Below, piece after piece: positions 18,547-28,836 of a stretch of 64,000 bases of DNA. The notes beneath the pieces were generated by a model, which ran no database searches, was not told the DNA's origin, and worked only from the letters and a program-made list of their open reading frames with translations. How positions within the stretch are numbered: position 1 is the first letter of the stretch; the number at the start of each line of letters is the position of its first letter. The position numbers were made by a program, and so were the translations under genes. This DNA is from Rhodococcus sp. G-MC3 (GTDB lineage Bacteria > Actinomycetota > Actinomycetes > Mycobacteriales > Mycobacteriaceae): the NCBI RefSeq assembly GCF_030063335.1, contig NZ_JASISW010000011.1:62001-126000 (forward strand), given 5' to 3'.

Positions 18547-20682
18547 TCAGTTGGCGGCACGCAATGCCGCCACCAGCGACACCATTCTCGGGTGATCGAC
18601 GAGGTCGTCGATCCACACCGCGTCTCCCTTGTCATCGGCCAACGGAATTCGCCAGTTCTCGTACTGGGTCTCGTCTGTCCCCGGTTGATTCTGAATGCGG
18701 TTCTCGCCGACCGCATCGACGAGCGCGATCCCGATGAGCACCGACGGACTTCGCGCGATCAAGCGGTACAACGCTTCGACCGTGTCCTTCTCCGACGCGT
18801 CCGTGGGTAGCAGCCCTCGCTCTCGCCCGAGATCGAGCACTGCCTCCCGCCCCTCGGTATCCTGCTTCTTCTCCTCGTCCAGATCGCGTTCGAGCAGTCC
18901 GAGACGTGAGCGAAGCGCGATGTGCTCACCTCTGAGGTAGCCGACCGTCGGTGGGAGGTCGTGTGTGGTGACCGACGTCAGGCACAGCTCACGGTAGTTC
19001 TCTGGAGCGATGGGCCGATCGCCGTCGTTCTCGAACCACAGAATGGACGTGCCGAACAGGCCTCGCTGCGCCAGATACTCCTGCACACGAGGTTCGAACA
19101 CCCCGAGATCTTCGCCGACGACTACTGCACCTGCTCGCTCGGCTTCGAGCACGAGAATGCCGATGAGCGCTTCGTGGTCGTACTGCACGTAGGAGCCCTC
19201 GCCGGGTGACGCGGCGCCCTCCGGTATCCACCAGAGACGGAACAATCCGAGAATGTGATCGACGCGGATGCCGCCTGCGTGGCGAAGCACCGTTCGTAGC
19301 ATGTCCCGATACGGCGCGTACCCCAGTTCCCGCAACTTGTCCGGGTTCCATGGAGGCTGGTTCCAGTTCTGGCCCTGCTGGTTGAAGTTGTCCGGTGGTG
19401 CGCCCACAGTCACCCCGCTGGTCAGCGCGTCTCCCGGCGTCCACGCGTCGGCACCGCGGCGGTGAACGCCCACGGCCAGATCGTGCATCACGCCGATGTC
19501 CATTCCGGACTGCAGCGCTGCCGACTGTGCGCGTGCCAGTTGCTCATCGCATATCCATTGCAGCCACCGGTGGAACTGGATTTTGTCGGCGGCCGAGTCG
19601 CGGAATGCCGTTGCGAAGTCGGTGCCCGGGTGTGCCGCATCCTCGCGCCAAGCCTTGTCGTCCGGACCGTACTTCTCGGCGAGCGCACACCACAGCGCGA
19701 AATCGTCGAGACCGCGTCCTTCGCGCTCGCAGAAGGCGCCGAACTCCGCTGCGCGTGCTGCCGACCGAGGCACTCGGAAGATTCGCTTCAGCGCGCGCAG
19801 CTTTGCGCGAAACGAGGGATCGCGATCGATTCGTTTGGTGCGCTTGTTCGCCTTGGCGAACTGTCGAGCAGATTCTCTGACCTTCGAATATTGATCGCGA
19901 GGCAAGTATGCCGTTTCGGCGATGTCTTCGACTCGGATGTACATCGGATCGAAAAATCTGCGTGTGGTCGGGAGGTACGGCGACGCTTCGACGGGAGGGG
20001 TAGGCCGCTGCGCGTGCATGGGATTGACCAGAACGTAGTCGAATCCGTGAACGCTGCCCGCGACGGACGCCAGATCTGCCAGATCGGCGTAGTCGCCCAC
20101 GCCCCACGACCTGTCCGAGCGGATCGAGTACAGCTGGGTGAGCAGTCCGGTCCGCTGGTGATCGAGGAGCGCGTCGTTGGTCGACAGACGGCGAGGAGTG
20201 ATAACCACACTGCACTGCGCCCGCGCGCTGTGCACCGAGTCGGGCGAACTCACCGCAACGAGGGTGTGCCAACCGGTGTCGATGTCCGACGGTAGTTCGA
20301 ACGTTGCTCGTCCGACGAGGAAGTCGTCGACAAGGCGTGGTTCGACCCACAGTTGAAGTTGGGTGACAGGAAGTTGCTCACCGGCCTCGGTAACGAGGTG
20401 GACGGCCACCGGATCGCCGTGCGGTACATGAACACTCACCTCGGTGGCGACGCCTTCGACTGCGACGACAACAGGTGGAAGCATGCGCCTCCACGGCGCC
20501 AACTCCAGGTCGACCAGCGCCACCTCGACGTCGGACTCGGTGGTCGCCTCGATGCCGCGCGCGCTCAGGATTCCACGAAGCGTCGAGTCGGACACGTCGC
20601 GACGGACCTTGTCCCAACCCTGATACCACGTTGACACCCCGCACCGCTGGGCGAGAACCCGCAACTGCTCTGTGTAACTCAC
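18547..20682 (-). CDS. malQ: 4-alpha-glucanotransferase (amylomaltase)
   Basis: It disproportionates alpha-1,4-glucans in maltodextrin/glycogen metabolism in the cytoplasm. The 711-residue protein is a GH77 enzyme: nucleophile aspartate in GGIRVDHILGLFRLWW, acid/base glutamate in VGEDLGVFEP and third acid in TTHDLPPTVGYL. The N-terminal 150 residues form the extra beta-sandwich domain typical of long actinobacterial MalQ proteins. The GTG at 20682 (MSYTEQLRVLAQRCGV) is the likely start; the open frame continues over 200 codons upstream through the divergent rsbW region and is not coding there. There is no glycogen-operon neighbour; it diverges from rsbW-sigF. Confidence 0.93.
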   Translation of the reverse strand: MSYTEQLRVLAQRCGVSTWYQGWDKVRRDVSDSTLRGILSARGIEATTESDVEVALVDLELAPWRRMLPPVVVAVEGVATEVSVHVPHGDPVAVHLVTEAGEQLPVTQLQLWVEPRLVDDFLVGRATFELPSDIDTGWHTLVAVSSPDSVHSARAQCSVVITPRRLSTNDALLDHQRTGLLTQLYSIRSDRSWGVGDYADLADLASVAGSVHGFDYVLVNPMHAQRPTPPVEASPYLPTTRRFFDPMYIRVEDIAETAYLPRDQYSKVRESARQFAKANKRTKRIDRDPSFRAKLRALKRIFRVPRSAARAAEFGAFCEREGRGLDDFALWCALAEKYGPDDKAWREDAAHPGTDFATAFRDSAADKIQFHRWLQWICDEQLARAQSAALQSGMDIGVMHDLAVGVHRRGADAWTPGDALTSGVTVGAPPDNFNQQGQNWNQPPWNPDKLRELGYAPYRDMLRTVLRHAGGIRVDHILGLFRLWWIPEGAASPGEGSYVQYDHEALIGILVLEAERAGAVVVGEDLGVFEPRVQEYLAQRGLFGTSILWFENDGDRPIAPENYRELCLTSVTTHDLPPTVGYLRGEHIALRSRLGLLERDLDEEKKQDTEGREAVLDLGRERGLLPTDASEKDTVEALYRLIARSPSVLIGIALVDAVGENRIQNQPGTDETQYENWRIPLADDKGDAVWIDDLVDHPRMVSLVAALRAAN

Positions 20683-20745
20683 ACCGCTGATCGTGCCAGC
20701 CGCGGCCGTCGGCGTCACCTGCTGTGGGCGTCGTGTCGACAGTGA

Positions 20746-20769
20746 GATTGAACTTTGGAGACCCGGGTA
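20746..20769 (+). promoter_or_regulatory. Candidate SigF-type promoter of rsbW-sigF
   Basis: GATT (20746-20749), 15 bases, then GGGTA (20765-20769) resembles the SigF consensus GTTT-N15-17-GGGTA with one mismatch in the -35 element. It lies about 130 bases upstream of rsbW, so the 14-bp tandem repeat would fall in the transcribed leader. SigF autoregulation is common, but this match alone is modest. Confidence 0.4.
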
Positions 20770-20830
20770 CTCTGGGCGCGGTCGAAATTTCACCGCGGTC
20801 GGCTCCAAAATTTTGTTTATTGCACGCTGC

Positions 20831-20881
20831 TCGAAACACGAATCTCGAAACACGAATCTCGAAACACGAATCTCGAAACAC
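20831..20881 (+). repeat. 14-bp tandem repeat in the rsbW-sigF leader
   Basis: Three exact copies of TCGAAACACGAATC (20831-20872) are followed by a partial fourth, TCGAAACAC. The repeat ends 15 bases before the rsbW ATG, next to its ribosome-binding site, and the unit length is not a multiple of three, as allowed in untranslated DNA. Confidence 0.92.
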
Positions 20882-20896
20882 AGACAGGGAGCGCGA

Positions 20897-21319
20897 ATGA
20901 CTGGCGTCGGCAAGATCGAAGAGCTGGAACGAGATTCCGGCGCACCGGTCGAGCTGCGGGTGGTTGCCGACGCCGAGCAGTTGCCGGTCGTGCGCGCTGT
21001 TGCCGAAACTCTCGCCGTCCTGGGCGATTTCACACTGGACGATATTGCGGACATCAAGTTGGCCGTGGACGAGGTGTGTTCCGAGCTGATCTCGGGTGCT
21101 GTCGCCGATGCCGAACTGACGTGCTCTTTCGTCGTCAGCAGCGCCGCGATGCGTATCACCACCACGTCCGTGGTCGAGGAGGGGCGCGTTCCCACATCCG
21201 ACAGCTTCGGCTGGCATGTTCTCCAAACGCTGACCGACTCGATAGCGCTGAGCGCATCGTCGGTCGACGGCGGATCGGTCGTTGTCGTGGACGTAGTCAA
21301 GCGGAGGAGCAACATCTAG
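20897..21319 (+). CDS. rsbW: Anti-sigma factor, RsbW-type serine kinase/ATPase domain
   Basis: A 140-residue single-domain HATPase_c protein that presumably binds and inhibits the SigF encoded by the next gene. The N-box region is recognisable as DIKLAVDEVCSELI, but the glycine-rich ATP lid (G1/G2 boxes, expected in the GWHVLQTLTDS area) is degenerate, as in mycobacterial UsfX/RsbW. The ATG at 20897 is preceded by CAGGGAGCG at good spacing; an upstream in-frame extension would read through the tandem repeat. It overlaps the sigF GTG by one base, the standard anti-sigma/sigma arrangement. Partner-switching antagonists are not encoded nearby. Confidence 0.88.
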   Translation: MTGVGKIEELERDSGAPVELRVVADAEQLPVVRAVAETLAVLGDFTLDDIADIKLAVDEVCSELISGAVADAELTCSFVVSSAAMRITTTSVVEEGRVPTSDSFGWHVLQTLTDSIALSASSVDGGSVVVVDVVKRRSNI

Positions 21320-22104
21320 TGCCCGCTCCGTACGAAAAACCGGCGCGGCGTCAGTCGGACGATTACAGCGAAGTAGTACCTCTCATTCAGGAGATGCAAG
21401 CCCTGCCCAAAGACTCGGCTCAGAGGCAAGTCCTGCGGGATCGAATCATCACGCGCTGCCTGCCACTCGCCGAGCACATCGCTCGTCGCTTCGGCGGCCG
21501 AGGCGAGGCACACGAGGACTTGCTGCAGGTAGCTCGCCTTGGGCTGGTGAATGCCGTCGACAGATTCGATATCGAGCGGGGTTCGGACTTCGTGTCCTTC
21601 GCCGTACCGACCATCATGGGTGAAGCGCGCCGCTACTTCCGCGACGCCGGCTGGTCGGTGCGTGTGCCGCGCCGGATGAAGGAGCTCAACTCGATGATCT
21701 CCGGTGCCGTCGGAACGTTGTCGCAGAAACTTGGGCGCGCACCGACGGCGAGTGAGATCGCCGCCGAACTGGACATCGACGTGAAAGAGGCGTCCCAGGC
21801 ACTGCTTGCACGCAGCGCCTACCAGACCGTCTCGGTCGATTCGGTGGTGAGCGATGACCGGCTGCCACTGATGGACACCCTCGGCGCTGCCGATCCCGAG
21901 CTCGAGAAGATGGAGAGTTACCTCACCGTTCGGCCCGCTCTCGAGAAGCTGCCGGAGAGGGAACGGCAGATCGTGGTTCTCCGGTTCTTCGGTTCGATGA
22001 CTCAGACGCAGATCGCCGAGCGGATGGGTATCTCGCAGATGCACGTGTCGAGGATTCTGTCTCGCACGCTTACTCAGCTGCGCGAGGATCTCGGGCCGAG
22101 CTGA
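21319..22104 (+). CDS. sigF: RNA polymerase sigma factor SigF (SigB/SigF/SigG subfamily)
   Basis: A 261-residue group 3 sigma factor for general stress and stationary-phase genes. Region 2 is clear (PLAEHIARRFGGRGEAHEDLLQ, RFDIERGSDFVSFAVPTIMGEARRYFRD split into its motifs), region 3 contains LSQKLGRAPTASEIAAEL, and region 4 ends with the HTH QTQIAERMGISQMHVSRIL. The GTG at 21319 overlaps the rsbW stop by one base, so sigma and anti-sigma are co-translated. The predicted promoter recognised would be GTTT-N15-17-GGGTA; similar sequences occur upstream of rsbW and, more weakly, upstream of the ectoine genes. Confidence 0.93.
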   Translation: MPAPYEKPARRQSDDYSEVVPLIQEMQALPKDSAQRQVLRDRIITRCLPLAEHIARRFGGRGEAHEDLLQVARLGLVNAVDRFDIERGSDFVSFAVPTIMGEARRYFRDAGWSVRVPRRMKELNSMISGAVGTLSQKLGRAPTASEIAAELDIDVKEASQALLARSAYQTVSVDSVVSDDRLPLMDTLGAADPELEKMESYLTVRPALEKLPERERQIVVLRFFGSMTQTQIAERMGISQMHVSRILSRTLTQLREDLGPS

Positions 22105-22172
22105 GGCGGCGCGCGAGCTCGTCGTAGCATCGGCCCTCAGTCGGTGTGGGCGAGTTCTAGGAGCGATGCGAC

Positions 22173-24164
22173 GTGTCCGAATCAGGCAGGATCTTCGACG
22201 ACCTAGGGGACTACGTGGCTGCGCCGCGGGTGTCGGACCTTGCGGTGTCCGTCGACGGCTCACGTGCGGTGGTGGCGATTTCGGAGCCGACCGCAGACGG
22301 AACCAAGTACGAGAGCGCGCTGTGGTCCATCGATGTGAACGGCTCGGCAGCGGCGCGGCGGCTGACCTGGAACGAAGGTGGGGCGAGCGGGCCGGTTTTC
22401 CACTCTTCGGGGGAGCTGCTGTTTCTGCGGCAGAGATCGAAACTCGACGAGTCCTCGGCGATCTGGTCATTGCCGACGGGTGTCGGTGAAGCGCGTGTGC
22501 TGGCTGCTCGCGGCGCGGGGTTCTCGGGTGTACGTGCCGCTGCCGAGTCGCCGGTGTTCGTGGCTGTATCGGACGTATTTCCCTCTGCCGACACTGACGA
22601 GAAGGACGAGCAAATTCGGCTGTTGCGCAGGGACAGCAAGATCGACGCCGTTCTGCATGCGGGTTACCCCGTGCGTTACTGGGATCACGACCTCGGGCCG
22701 GCGACTCCGCACCTTTACGCGAGTAGCAGCGGCGACGTGGTTCAGCGGATCACGTCGAGCACTGCCGCCGCACTGCACGAGGCGGATTACGACATCAGCT
22801 CGGACGGAACCTTCGTCGTGACCACGTGGACGGTCCCGGGGGCATTGGCAACGTCACGGTCCGTCCTGGTCAGAATTGATGTGCAGTCCGGCGAACGTAC
22901 CGTTCTCGTCGACGACGTCGATGCCGACCTCGGTTCGCCGGCGATCTCGCCCGACGGGACGAGCATTGTTTTCGTGCGCGAATCTCTGTCGACGCCCGAG
23001 GATGCACCACGAATAACGTTGCAGCTTTACTCGTTCGGCGATCGAACCGTCGCCGACCAGGCGCCGGGGTGGGACCGATGGCCGGGGGATCCAGTCTGGC
23101 TGCGCGACGGCAGCGGCGTTCTCGTGGTCGCCGACGACAACGGCCGCGCGCCCATCTTCGTGATCCGCGGCGGCCGAGCCACCAAGCTGACCGACACCGA
23201 CAGTGCCTACAGTCACGTGCATGCCGCATCGGACGGCTCGATCTTTGCGCTGGAGGCGTCGTACGCCGCGCCGCCGCACCCCGTGCGCATCGATGTAGCG
23301 ACGGGCGAGGTCCAGGCTCTACGCCTCGCCGAGGAGCTACCCGAGCTCCCTGGAACCTTCACCGAGATCGAGACCACGGCAGCGGATGGACGCCGAGTCA
23401 GAGGATGGCTGGCGTTACCCGACGGTGCAGCCGAGGCCTCTAAAGCGCCGTTGCTGCTGTGGATACACGGTGGACCCCTCGGATCGTGGAATACCTGGTC
23501 GTGGCGTTGGAATCCCTGGCTCCTCGTCGCGAAGGGATACGCGGTACTACTGCCGGACCCCGCGCTGTCCACTGGATACGGCCAGGAGTTCATCCAACGA
23601 GGTTGGGGGCGCTGGGGCAGTAAACCGTTCACCGATCTGATGGCGATCACCGACGCAGCCACCGAGCGAACTGATATCGACGAGGACCGCACCGCGGCGA
23701 TGGGCGGGTCTTTCGGCGGTTACATGGCCAACTGGATCGCCGGTCACACCGACAGATTCGATGCGATCGTCACCCACGCCAGCCTGTGGGCGCTCGATCA
23801 ATTCGGCCCGACCACCGACGTCGCCTACTACTGGCAACGGGAGATGTCGCCGGAGATGGCCGTCGAGAATTCACCGCACCTGTACGTCGCGGACATCGTC
23901 ACACCGATGCTCGTCATACATGGTGACAAGGACTATCGCGTTCCGATCGGGGAAGGGCTGAGGCTCTGGTACGAGCTGCTCAGCGAGTCGGGACTGCCTG
24001 CAGACGACGAGGGCAAGACCGATCACCGCCTTCTGTACTTTCCCTCCGAGAATCACTGGGTGTTGACGCCTCAGCACGCGAGAATCTGGTACGAGGTTGT
24101 GTTCGCATTCCTCGCTGAGCATGTTCTGGGCGAGGCTGTTGCGTTGCCGGAGACCCTTGGCTGA
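22173..24164 (+). CDS. S9 family (prolyl oligopeptidase-like) serine peptidase
   Basis: A 663-residue cytoplasmic peptidase with no signal sequence. The N-terminal about 380 residues look like a beta-propeller of the WD40-like/TolB type (repeated AISPDGTSIVF-like strands). The C-terminal alpha/beta hydrolase domain has the oxyanion segment LLLWIHGGP, nucleophile GGSFGGYMANW (serine near 511), acid in HGDKDYRVP (near 583) and histidine in SENHWV (near 628). This order fits acylaminoacyl-peptidase/dipeptidyl-peptidase relatives; the substrate is unknown. GTG 22173 is preceded by AGGAG at suitable distance. It is probably transcribed alone. Confidence 0.9.
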   Translation: MSESGRIFDDLGDYVAAPRVSDLAVSVDGSRAVVAISEPTADGTKYESALWSIDVNGSAAARRLTWNEGGASGPVFHSSGELLFLRQRSKLDESSAIWSLPTGVGEARVLAARGAGFSGVRAAAESPVFVAVSDVFPSADTDEKDEQIRLLRRDSKIDAVLHAGYPVRYWDHDLGPATPHLYASSSGDVVQRITSSTAAALHEADYDISSDGTFVVTTWTVPGALATSRSVLVRIDVQSGERTVLVDDVDADLGSPAISPDGTSIVFVRESLSTPEDAPRITLQLYSFGDRTVADQAPGWDRWPGDPVWLRDGSGVLVVADDNGRAPIFVIRGGRATKLTDTDSAYSHVHAASDGSIFALEASYAAPPHPVRIDVATGEVQALRLAEELPELPGTFTEIETTAADGRRVRGWLALPDGAAEASKAPLLLWIHGGPLGSWNTWSWRWNPWLLVAKGYAVLLPDPALSTGYGQEFIQRGWGRWGSKPFTDLMAITDAATERTDIDEDRTAAMGGSFGGYMANWIAGHTDRFDAIVTHASLWALDQFGPTTDVAYYWQREMSPEMAVENSPHLYVADIVTPMLVIHGDKDYRVPIGEGLRLWYELLSESGLPADDEGKTDHRLLYFPSENHWVLTPQHARIWYEVVFAFLAEHVLGEAVALPETLG

Positions 24165-24219
24165 ACTCGAAGCAAAAGGGGCTGTCGGAGCGCACGAGCC
24201 TGACCACTAGAATCGACCG

Positions 24220-26940
24220 GTGACCAGTTCAGCACCAGAGACCCCAGACAGCCCAGCCCAGGCGCAGGAGCGCAGCCTGCCCAGTGACCGAAGTGAGCTA
24301 CCGAAGAGCTGGGACCCCAGTGCGGTAGAGGCGGAGCTGTATCAGGGCTGGGTTGACGCCGGTTACTTCGAGGCCGATGCGACCAGCGGAAAGCCCCCGT
24401 ATTCGATTGTCCTCCCGCCGCCGAATGTCACGGGCAGTTTGCACATGGGTCACGCGCTCGACCACACACTGATGGATGCATTGAGTCGTCGCAAACGGAT
24501 GCTCGGCTACGAAGTGCTGTGGCTACCAGGCATGGATCACGCCGGAATCGCGACCCAGACGGTCGTGGAGAAGCAGCTAGCTGTCGAGGGCAAGACCAAG
24601 GAAGACTTCGGTCGCGAGTCGTTCATCGACAAGGTGTGGGACTGGAAGCGCCAATCGGGCGGCACCATCGGTGGGCAGATGCGTCGCATCGGTGACGGCG
24701 TCGACTGGAGTCGCGAACGCTTCACCATGGACGACGGCCTTTCTCGCGCGGTACAGACCATCTTCAAGCGCATGTACGAAGATGGGTTGATCTACCGCGC
24801 CGAGCGCCTCGTGAACTGGTCGCCGGTTCTGCAGACTGCAATCTCCGATATCGAGGTCAAGTTCGAGGACGTCGAGGGCGAGCTCGTGTCGCTGCGCTAC
24901 GGATCGTTGAACGACGACGAGCCGCATGTCATCGTCGCCACCACGCGTGTCGAGACCATGCTGGGCGACACCGCCGTTGCCGTGCACCCCGAAGACGAGC
25001 GCTACAAGCACCTCGTCGGGACCACCCTCGACCACCCGTTCACGGGCAGACAGATTCCCATCATCGCCGACGACTACGTCGACCCTGAATTCGGCACCGG
25101 CGCAGTAAAGATCACGCCTGCACACGATCCGAACGACTTCGAGATGGGCGTTCGGCACAACCTGCCGATGCCGACCGTCATGGACAAAGCAGGCCGAATC
25201 GCCGACACCGGAACGGAGTTCGACGGTCTCGATCGCTTCGAGGCTCGAGTCAAGGTGCGCGAGGCACTCGCGGCACAGGGCCGCGTCGTCGCCGAGAAGC
25301 GGCCGTACCTCCACAGTGTCGGGCACTCGGAACGCAGTGGCGAGTCCATCGAGCCGCGACTTTCCCTTCAGTGGTGGGTCAAGGTCGACGGTCTCGCGAA
25401 GGCCGCCGGGGACGCAGTCCGCAACGGCAGCACCGTCATTCATCCGCCGAGCCAGGAACCGCGCTGGTTCGCCTGGATCGACAACATGCACGACTGGTGC
25501 ATCTCGCGGCAGTTGTGGTGGGGACATCGCATCCCGATCTGGTACGGCCCGGACGGCGAGACCGCATGCCTCGGTCCCGACGAGATGGCCCCCGCGGGCT
25601 GGACGCAGGATCCCGACGTGCTCGACACGTGGTTCTCGTCAGGGCTGTGGCCGTTCTCGACCATGGGATGGCCCGAAGCGACGGACGAACTCGCGAAGTT
25701 CTACCCGACCAGTGTGCTCGTCACCGGCTACGACATCCTGTTCTTCTGGGTTGCGCGGATGATGATGTTCGGCACCTACGTCTCCTCGGATCCCTCGATC
25801 ACGGCGGGGGAGAACGGCGGACAGGTTCCGTTCCAGGACATCTTCTTGCATGGTCTGGTGCGCGATCAGTTCGGAAAAAAGATGTCGAAGTCACGCGGTA
25901 ACGGCATCGATCCGCTCGACTGGGTTGACCGATTCGGCGCGGACGCATTGCGTTTCACGCTTGCTCGCGGAGCGAACCCGGGTGCAGATCTGTCGGTGGG
26001 CGAGGATCACGCCCAGTCCTCGCGCAACTTTGCCAACAAGCTGTTCAACGCAACGAAATTCGCGTTGATGAACGGTGCGGCTCCCGCCCCGCTGCCTCCG
26101 CGCGTCGATCTGACCGACGCCGATCGATGGATTCTCGACCGACTCGATCACGTCCGCGGCGAGGTCGATGGCGCATTCGACCGCTACGAGTTCAGCAAGG
26201 CCTGCGAGGCTCTTTATCACTTCGCCTGGGACGAAGTCTGCGACTGGTACTTGGAAATCGCGAAGGTGCAGTTCTCGGACGAGACTCTGACCGAGTCGAC
26301 TCGCGTCGTCCTCGGAAACGTGTTGGATGCTCTTCTGCGCCTGCTTCACCCGGTGATTCCGTTCGTGACGGAGACACTGTGGAAGGTGCTGACCGGTGGT
26401 GAGTCCGTGGTGATTGCTTCCTGGCCGAAGGCGTCGAACGAGATCGCGGATCCTGTCGCTGCCCGACGTGTCTCCGATATGCAGAAGTTGATCACCGAAG
26501 TGAGGCGTTTCCGGAGCGACCAGGGGCTCAAGCCGTCCCAGAAAGTCGCTGCGAAGCTCGTGGGCATCGACGATGCAGATTTGGCGGGGCAGGTGCCTGC
26601 GACACGTGCGCTCGCGAAGATCACCGAACCCGAAGACGGCTTCAGCGCGACCGCTTCCGTCGAGGTGCGTTTGACCAATGCAACGGTCACGGTGGAACTC
26701 GATACGTCGGGCACCGTCGACCTGGTTGCCGAGCGCGCCAGGCTCGTCAAAGATCTGGCTGCGGCGGAGAAAGAGTTGGCTCAAACAACCGGGAAGCTCG
26801 GCAACGAAGCTTTTCTGGCTAAAGCGCCCGATGCCGTCGTGGACAAGATTCGTTCACGTCGCCAGATCGCCACCGAGGAGATTGCGCGCATACAGGCTCG
26901 TCTCGACGACGCGGGCCGGCTCGAATCGATGGGCAACTAG
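24220..26940 (+). CDS. valS: Valyl-tRNA synthetase
   Basis: It charges tRNA-Val in the cytoplasm. The 906-residue class I synthetase has the HIGH-type motif [13 protein letters not shown] (near residues 70-80), the CP1 editing domain with [15 protein letters not shown], the KMSKS loop [15 protein letters not shown] near 553, an anticodon-binding helical domain and the C-terminal coiled coil ([19 protein letters not shown]). Length and all motifs are normal. The GTG start at 24220 gives [14 protein letters not shown], a short disordered extension usual in actinobacteria. Its stop overlaps the folC GTG by one base. Confidence 0.97.
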   Translation: MTSSAPETPDSPAQAQERSLPSDRSELPKSWDPSAVEAELYQGWVDAGYFEADATSGKPPYSIVLPPPNVTGSLHMGHALDHTLMDALSRRKRMLGYEVLWLPGMDHAGIATQTVVEKQLAVEGKTKEDFGRESFIDKVWDWKRQSGGTIGGQMRRIGDGVDWSRERFTMDDGLSRAVQTIFKRMYEDGLIYRAERLVNWSPVLQTAISDIEVKFEDVEGELVSLRYGSLNDDEPHVIVATTRVETMLGDTAVAVHPEDERYKHLVGTTLDHPFTGRQIPIIADDYVDPEFGTGAVKITPAHDPNDFEMGVRHNLPMPTVMDKAGRIADTGTEFDGLDRFEARVKVREALAAQGRVVAEKRPYLHSVGHSERSGESIEPRLSLQWWVKVDGLAKAAGDAVRNGSTVIHPPSQEPRWFAWIDNMHDWCISRQLWWGHRIPIWYGPDGETACLGPDEMAPAGWTQDPDVLDTWFSSGLWPFSTMGWPEATDELAKFYPTSVLVTGYDILFFWVARMMMFGTYVSSDPSITAGENGGQVPFQDIFLHGLVRDQFGKKMSKSRGNGIDPLDWVDRFGADALRFTLARGANPGADLSVGEDHAQSSRNFANKLFNATKFALMNGAAPAPLPPRVDLTDADRWILDRLDHVRGEVDGAFDRYEFSKACEALYHFAWDEVCDWYLEIAKVQFSDETLTESTRVVLGNVLDALLRLLHPVIPFVTETLWKVLTGGESVVIASWPKASNEIADPVAARRVSDMQKLITEVRRFRSDQGLKPSQKVAAKLVGIDDADLAGQVPATRALAKITEPEDGFSATASVEVRLTNATVTVELDTSGTVDLVAERARLVKDLAAAEKELAQTTGKLGNEAFLAKAPDAVVDKIRSRRQIATEEIARIQARLDDAGRLESMGN

Positions 26941-28364
26941 TGTCCGAGTTCGGTTCGACTCCAAGACAACCCGACCCAGTCGACCTCGCCGAGCTCGTCC
27001 TCGTGGAGGCCGCCCTGGACACTCGCTGGCCCGAGACCAAGATCGAGCCGAGTATCGCCCGCATCGCGGCGCTGATGGACCTGCTGGGTTCGCCACAGAA
27101 GGCCTATCCGTCGATTCATGTCGCCGGCACGAACGGGAAGACGTCGGTGACGCGCATGATCGATGCGTTGCTGACGCACTTTCATCGCAGGACCGGTAGG
27201 ACCACGAGTCCGCATCTGCAATTGGCGACCGAACGGATCAGTATCGACGGCGCACCGATCTCGCCGCGTCTCTACGTGGACACGTACAACGAGATCGCCC
27301 CGTTCGTGGAGATGGTCGACATGCAGTCCGAAGCTGCTGGGGGCCCGCGAATGAGCAAATTCGAGGTCACCACGGCAATGGCGTTCGCCGCATTCGCGGA
27401 GGCGCCCGTCGAGGTGGCCGTGGTGGAGGTAGGCCTCGGTGGGCGCTGGGACGCCACCAACGTCGTCGACGGCGAGGTCGCCGTGATTACCCCGATCGAC
27501 ATCGACCACGTCGAATTTCTCGGGAGCGATCTGGCAGGAATAGCCGCCGAGAAGGCCGGGATCATCAAGAAGGCGCCCGATCGACTCGATCCCCGCGACA
27601 CCGTCGCGATCATCGCTGAACAGAAGCCCGAGGTCACCGAGGTCCTGCTGCGTGCTGCCGTCGAGGCGGACGCGGCGGTCGCGCGGCAGGGCTCGGAATT
27701 TCGCGTCCTTGCGCGCCGAATCGCGGTCGGGGGTCAGCAGCTGGAACTGCAGGGACTCGGCGGTGTCTACACCGACATCTTCCTGCCGCTCCACGGTGAA
27801 CATCAAGCGCACAACGCCTCGCTCGCCCTCGCGGCAGTCGAGGCGTTCTTCGGGGCAGGGCCCGATCGTCAGCTCGACGCCGATATCGTCCGCGCGGCGT
27901 TTTCCTCGATCGTCAATCCCGGCCGCCTGGAACGGGTTAGAAATGCGCCGACCGTGTTTCTCGATGCCGCACACAACCCGCACGGAGCACGTGCCCTGGC
28001 CGCCACTCTCGCCGAGGAATTCGATTTCCGTAAGTTGGTGGGTGTCGTCAGCGTGATGGGTGACAAGGACGTCGAGCAGATGCTCGCCGCGCTCGAGCCT
28101 GTCTTCGACGAGATAGTCGTCACGCACAACGGTTCTCCGCGGGCGATGGACGTCGAAGAACTGGCGAACCTGGCCGTGGCCAAGTTCGGCGACGAACGGG
28201 TCGTGGTGGCATCGACGCTTCCCGACGCACTCGAGACTGCAATAGGTCTCGCGGAAGAAGTCGCCGATCCAGGCGAGACCGTGTCCGGCGCCGGCGTAAT
28301 CGTCACCGGTTCGGTCGTGACGGCAGGCGCAGCGAGAACACTCTTCGGAAAGGAACCGGTATGA
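26940..28364 (+). CDS. folC: Folylpolyglutamate synthase / dihydrofolate synthase
   Basis: It adds glutamate to dihydropteroate and folates. The 474-residue Mur-ligase-family protein has the P-loop HVAGTNGKTS near residues 61-70, the GLGGRWDATN motif and the C-terminal FLDAAHNPHGA ligand-binding motif. GTG 26940 overlaps the valS stop by one base; valS-folC is the conserved mycobacterial arrangement. It overlaps the DUF4233 gene by four bases. Confidence 0.96.
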   Translation: MSEFGSTPRQPDPVDLAELVLVEAALDTRWPETKIEPSIARIAALMDLLGSPQKAYPSIHVAGTNGKTSVTRMIDALLTHFHRRTGRTTSPHLQLATERISIDGAPISPRLYVDTYNEIAPFVEMVDMQSEAAGGPRMSKFEVTTAMAFAAFAEAPVEVAVVEVGLGGRWDATNVVDGEVAVITPIDIDHVEFLGSDLAGIAAEKAGIIKKAPDRLDPRDTVAIIAEQKPEVTEVLLRAAVEADAAVARQGSEFRVLARRIAVGGQQLELQGLGGVYTDIFLPLHGEHQAHNASLALAAVEAFFGAGPDRQLDADIVRAAFSSIVNPGRLERVRNAPTVFLDAAHNPHGARALAATLAEEFDFRKLVGVVSVMGDKDVEQMLAALEPVFDEIVVTHNGSPRAMDVEELANLAVAKFGDERVVVASTLPDALETAIGLAEEVADPGETVSGAGVIVTGSVVTAGAARTLFGKEPV

Positions 28365-28780
28365 GCGAGGAAGCGCCGGATTCAGCTCAGTCCCGAACGC
28401 CAAGGTTCAAGCCGCCGACGAACGACCCATGGAAGGGGTTCAGGGGAGTGTGCTCCGGCACGCTCATTCTGGAGATGATCGTCATTCTGCTGGCATTGCC
28501 GGTGGTGTCGACGGTGGGCGGCGGACTCACGTGGTTCTCCACCCTCTACATCGTCGTGTTGGCAATCCTGATGGTGCTGACATGCGGAATTCAGAAGCGG
28601 CCCTACGCGATGCAGATCAACATCGCCATTCAGGTGCTCGTACTGCTCGGAGTGTTCATTCACCTCTCCATCGGCATCGTCGGAGTCATCTTCGGTGCAG
28701 TGTGGGTCTACTTGCTCTATCTGCGCAGAGACATTGCGCGTCGCATCGAGCGAGGCATGCTCTACGGCCAGCGAGACTGA
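28361..28780 (+). CDS. DUF4233 membrane protein
   Basis: A 139-residue actinobacterial membrane protein of unknown function. After a hydrophilic N-terminus it has four hydrophobic segments at about residues 32-50, 55-74, 84-100 and 102-120, and a basic C-terminal tail (RRDIARRIERGM). The family motif region FRGVCSGTLILE precedes the first helix. It sits between folC (ATGA overlap) and ndk, as its counterpart does in mycobacteria, but the conserved position does not reveal a role. Confidence 0.88.
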   Translation: MSEEAPDSAQSRTPRFKPPTNDPWKGFRGVCSGTLILEMIVILLALPVVSTVGGGLTWFSTLYIVVLAILMVLTCGIQKRPYAMQINIAIQVLVLLGVFIHLSIGIVGVIFGAVWVYLLYLRRDIARRIERGMLYGQRD

Positions 28781-28836
28781 GATACGCGGCAGACTGACCG
28801 CAGGCTGCCGCGGGACATCCACTACGCTTCGGTGTC

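Noticed and set aside
20832-20881. The regular repeats considered as a CRISPR array
   Set aside because: Units are adjacent without spacers and are only 14 bases; no cas gene is present. The same holds for the other tandem repeats.
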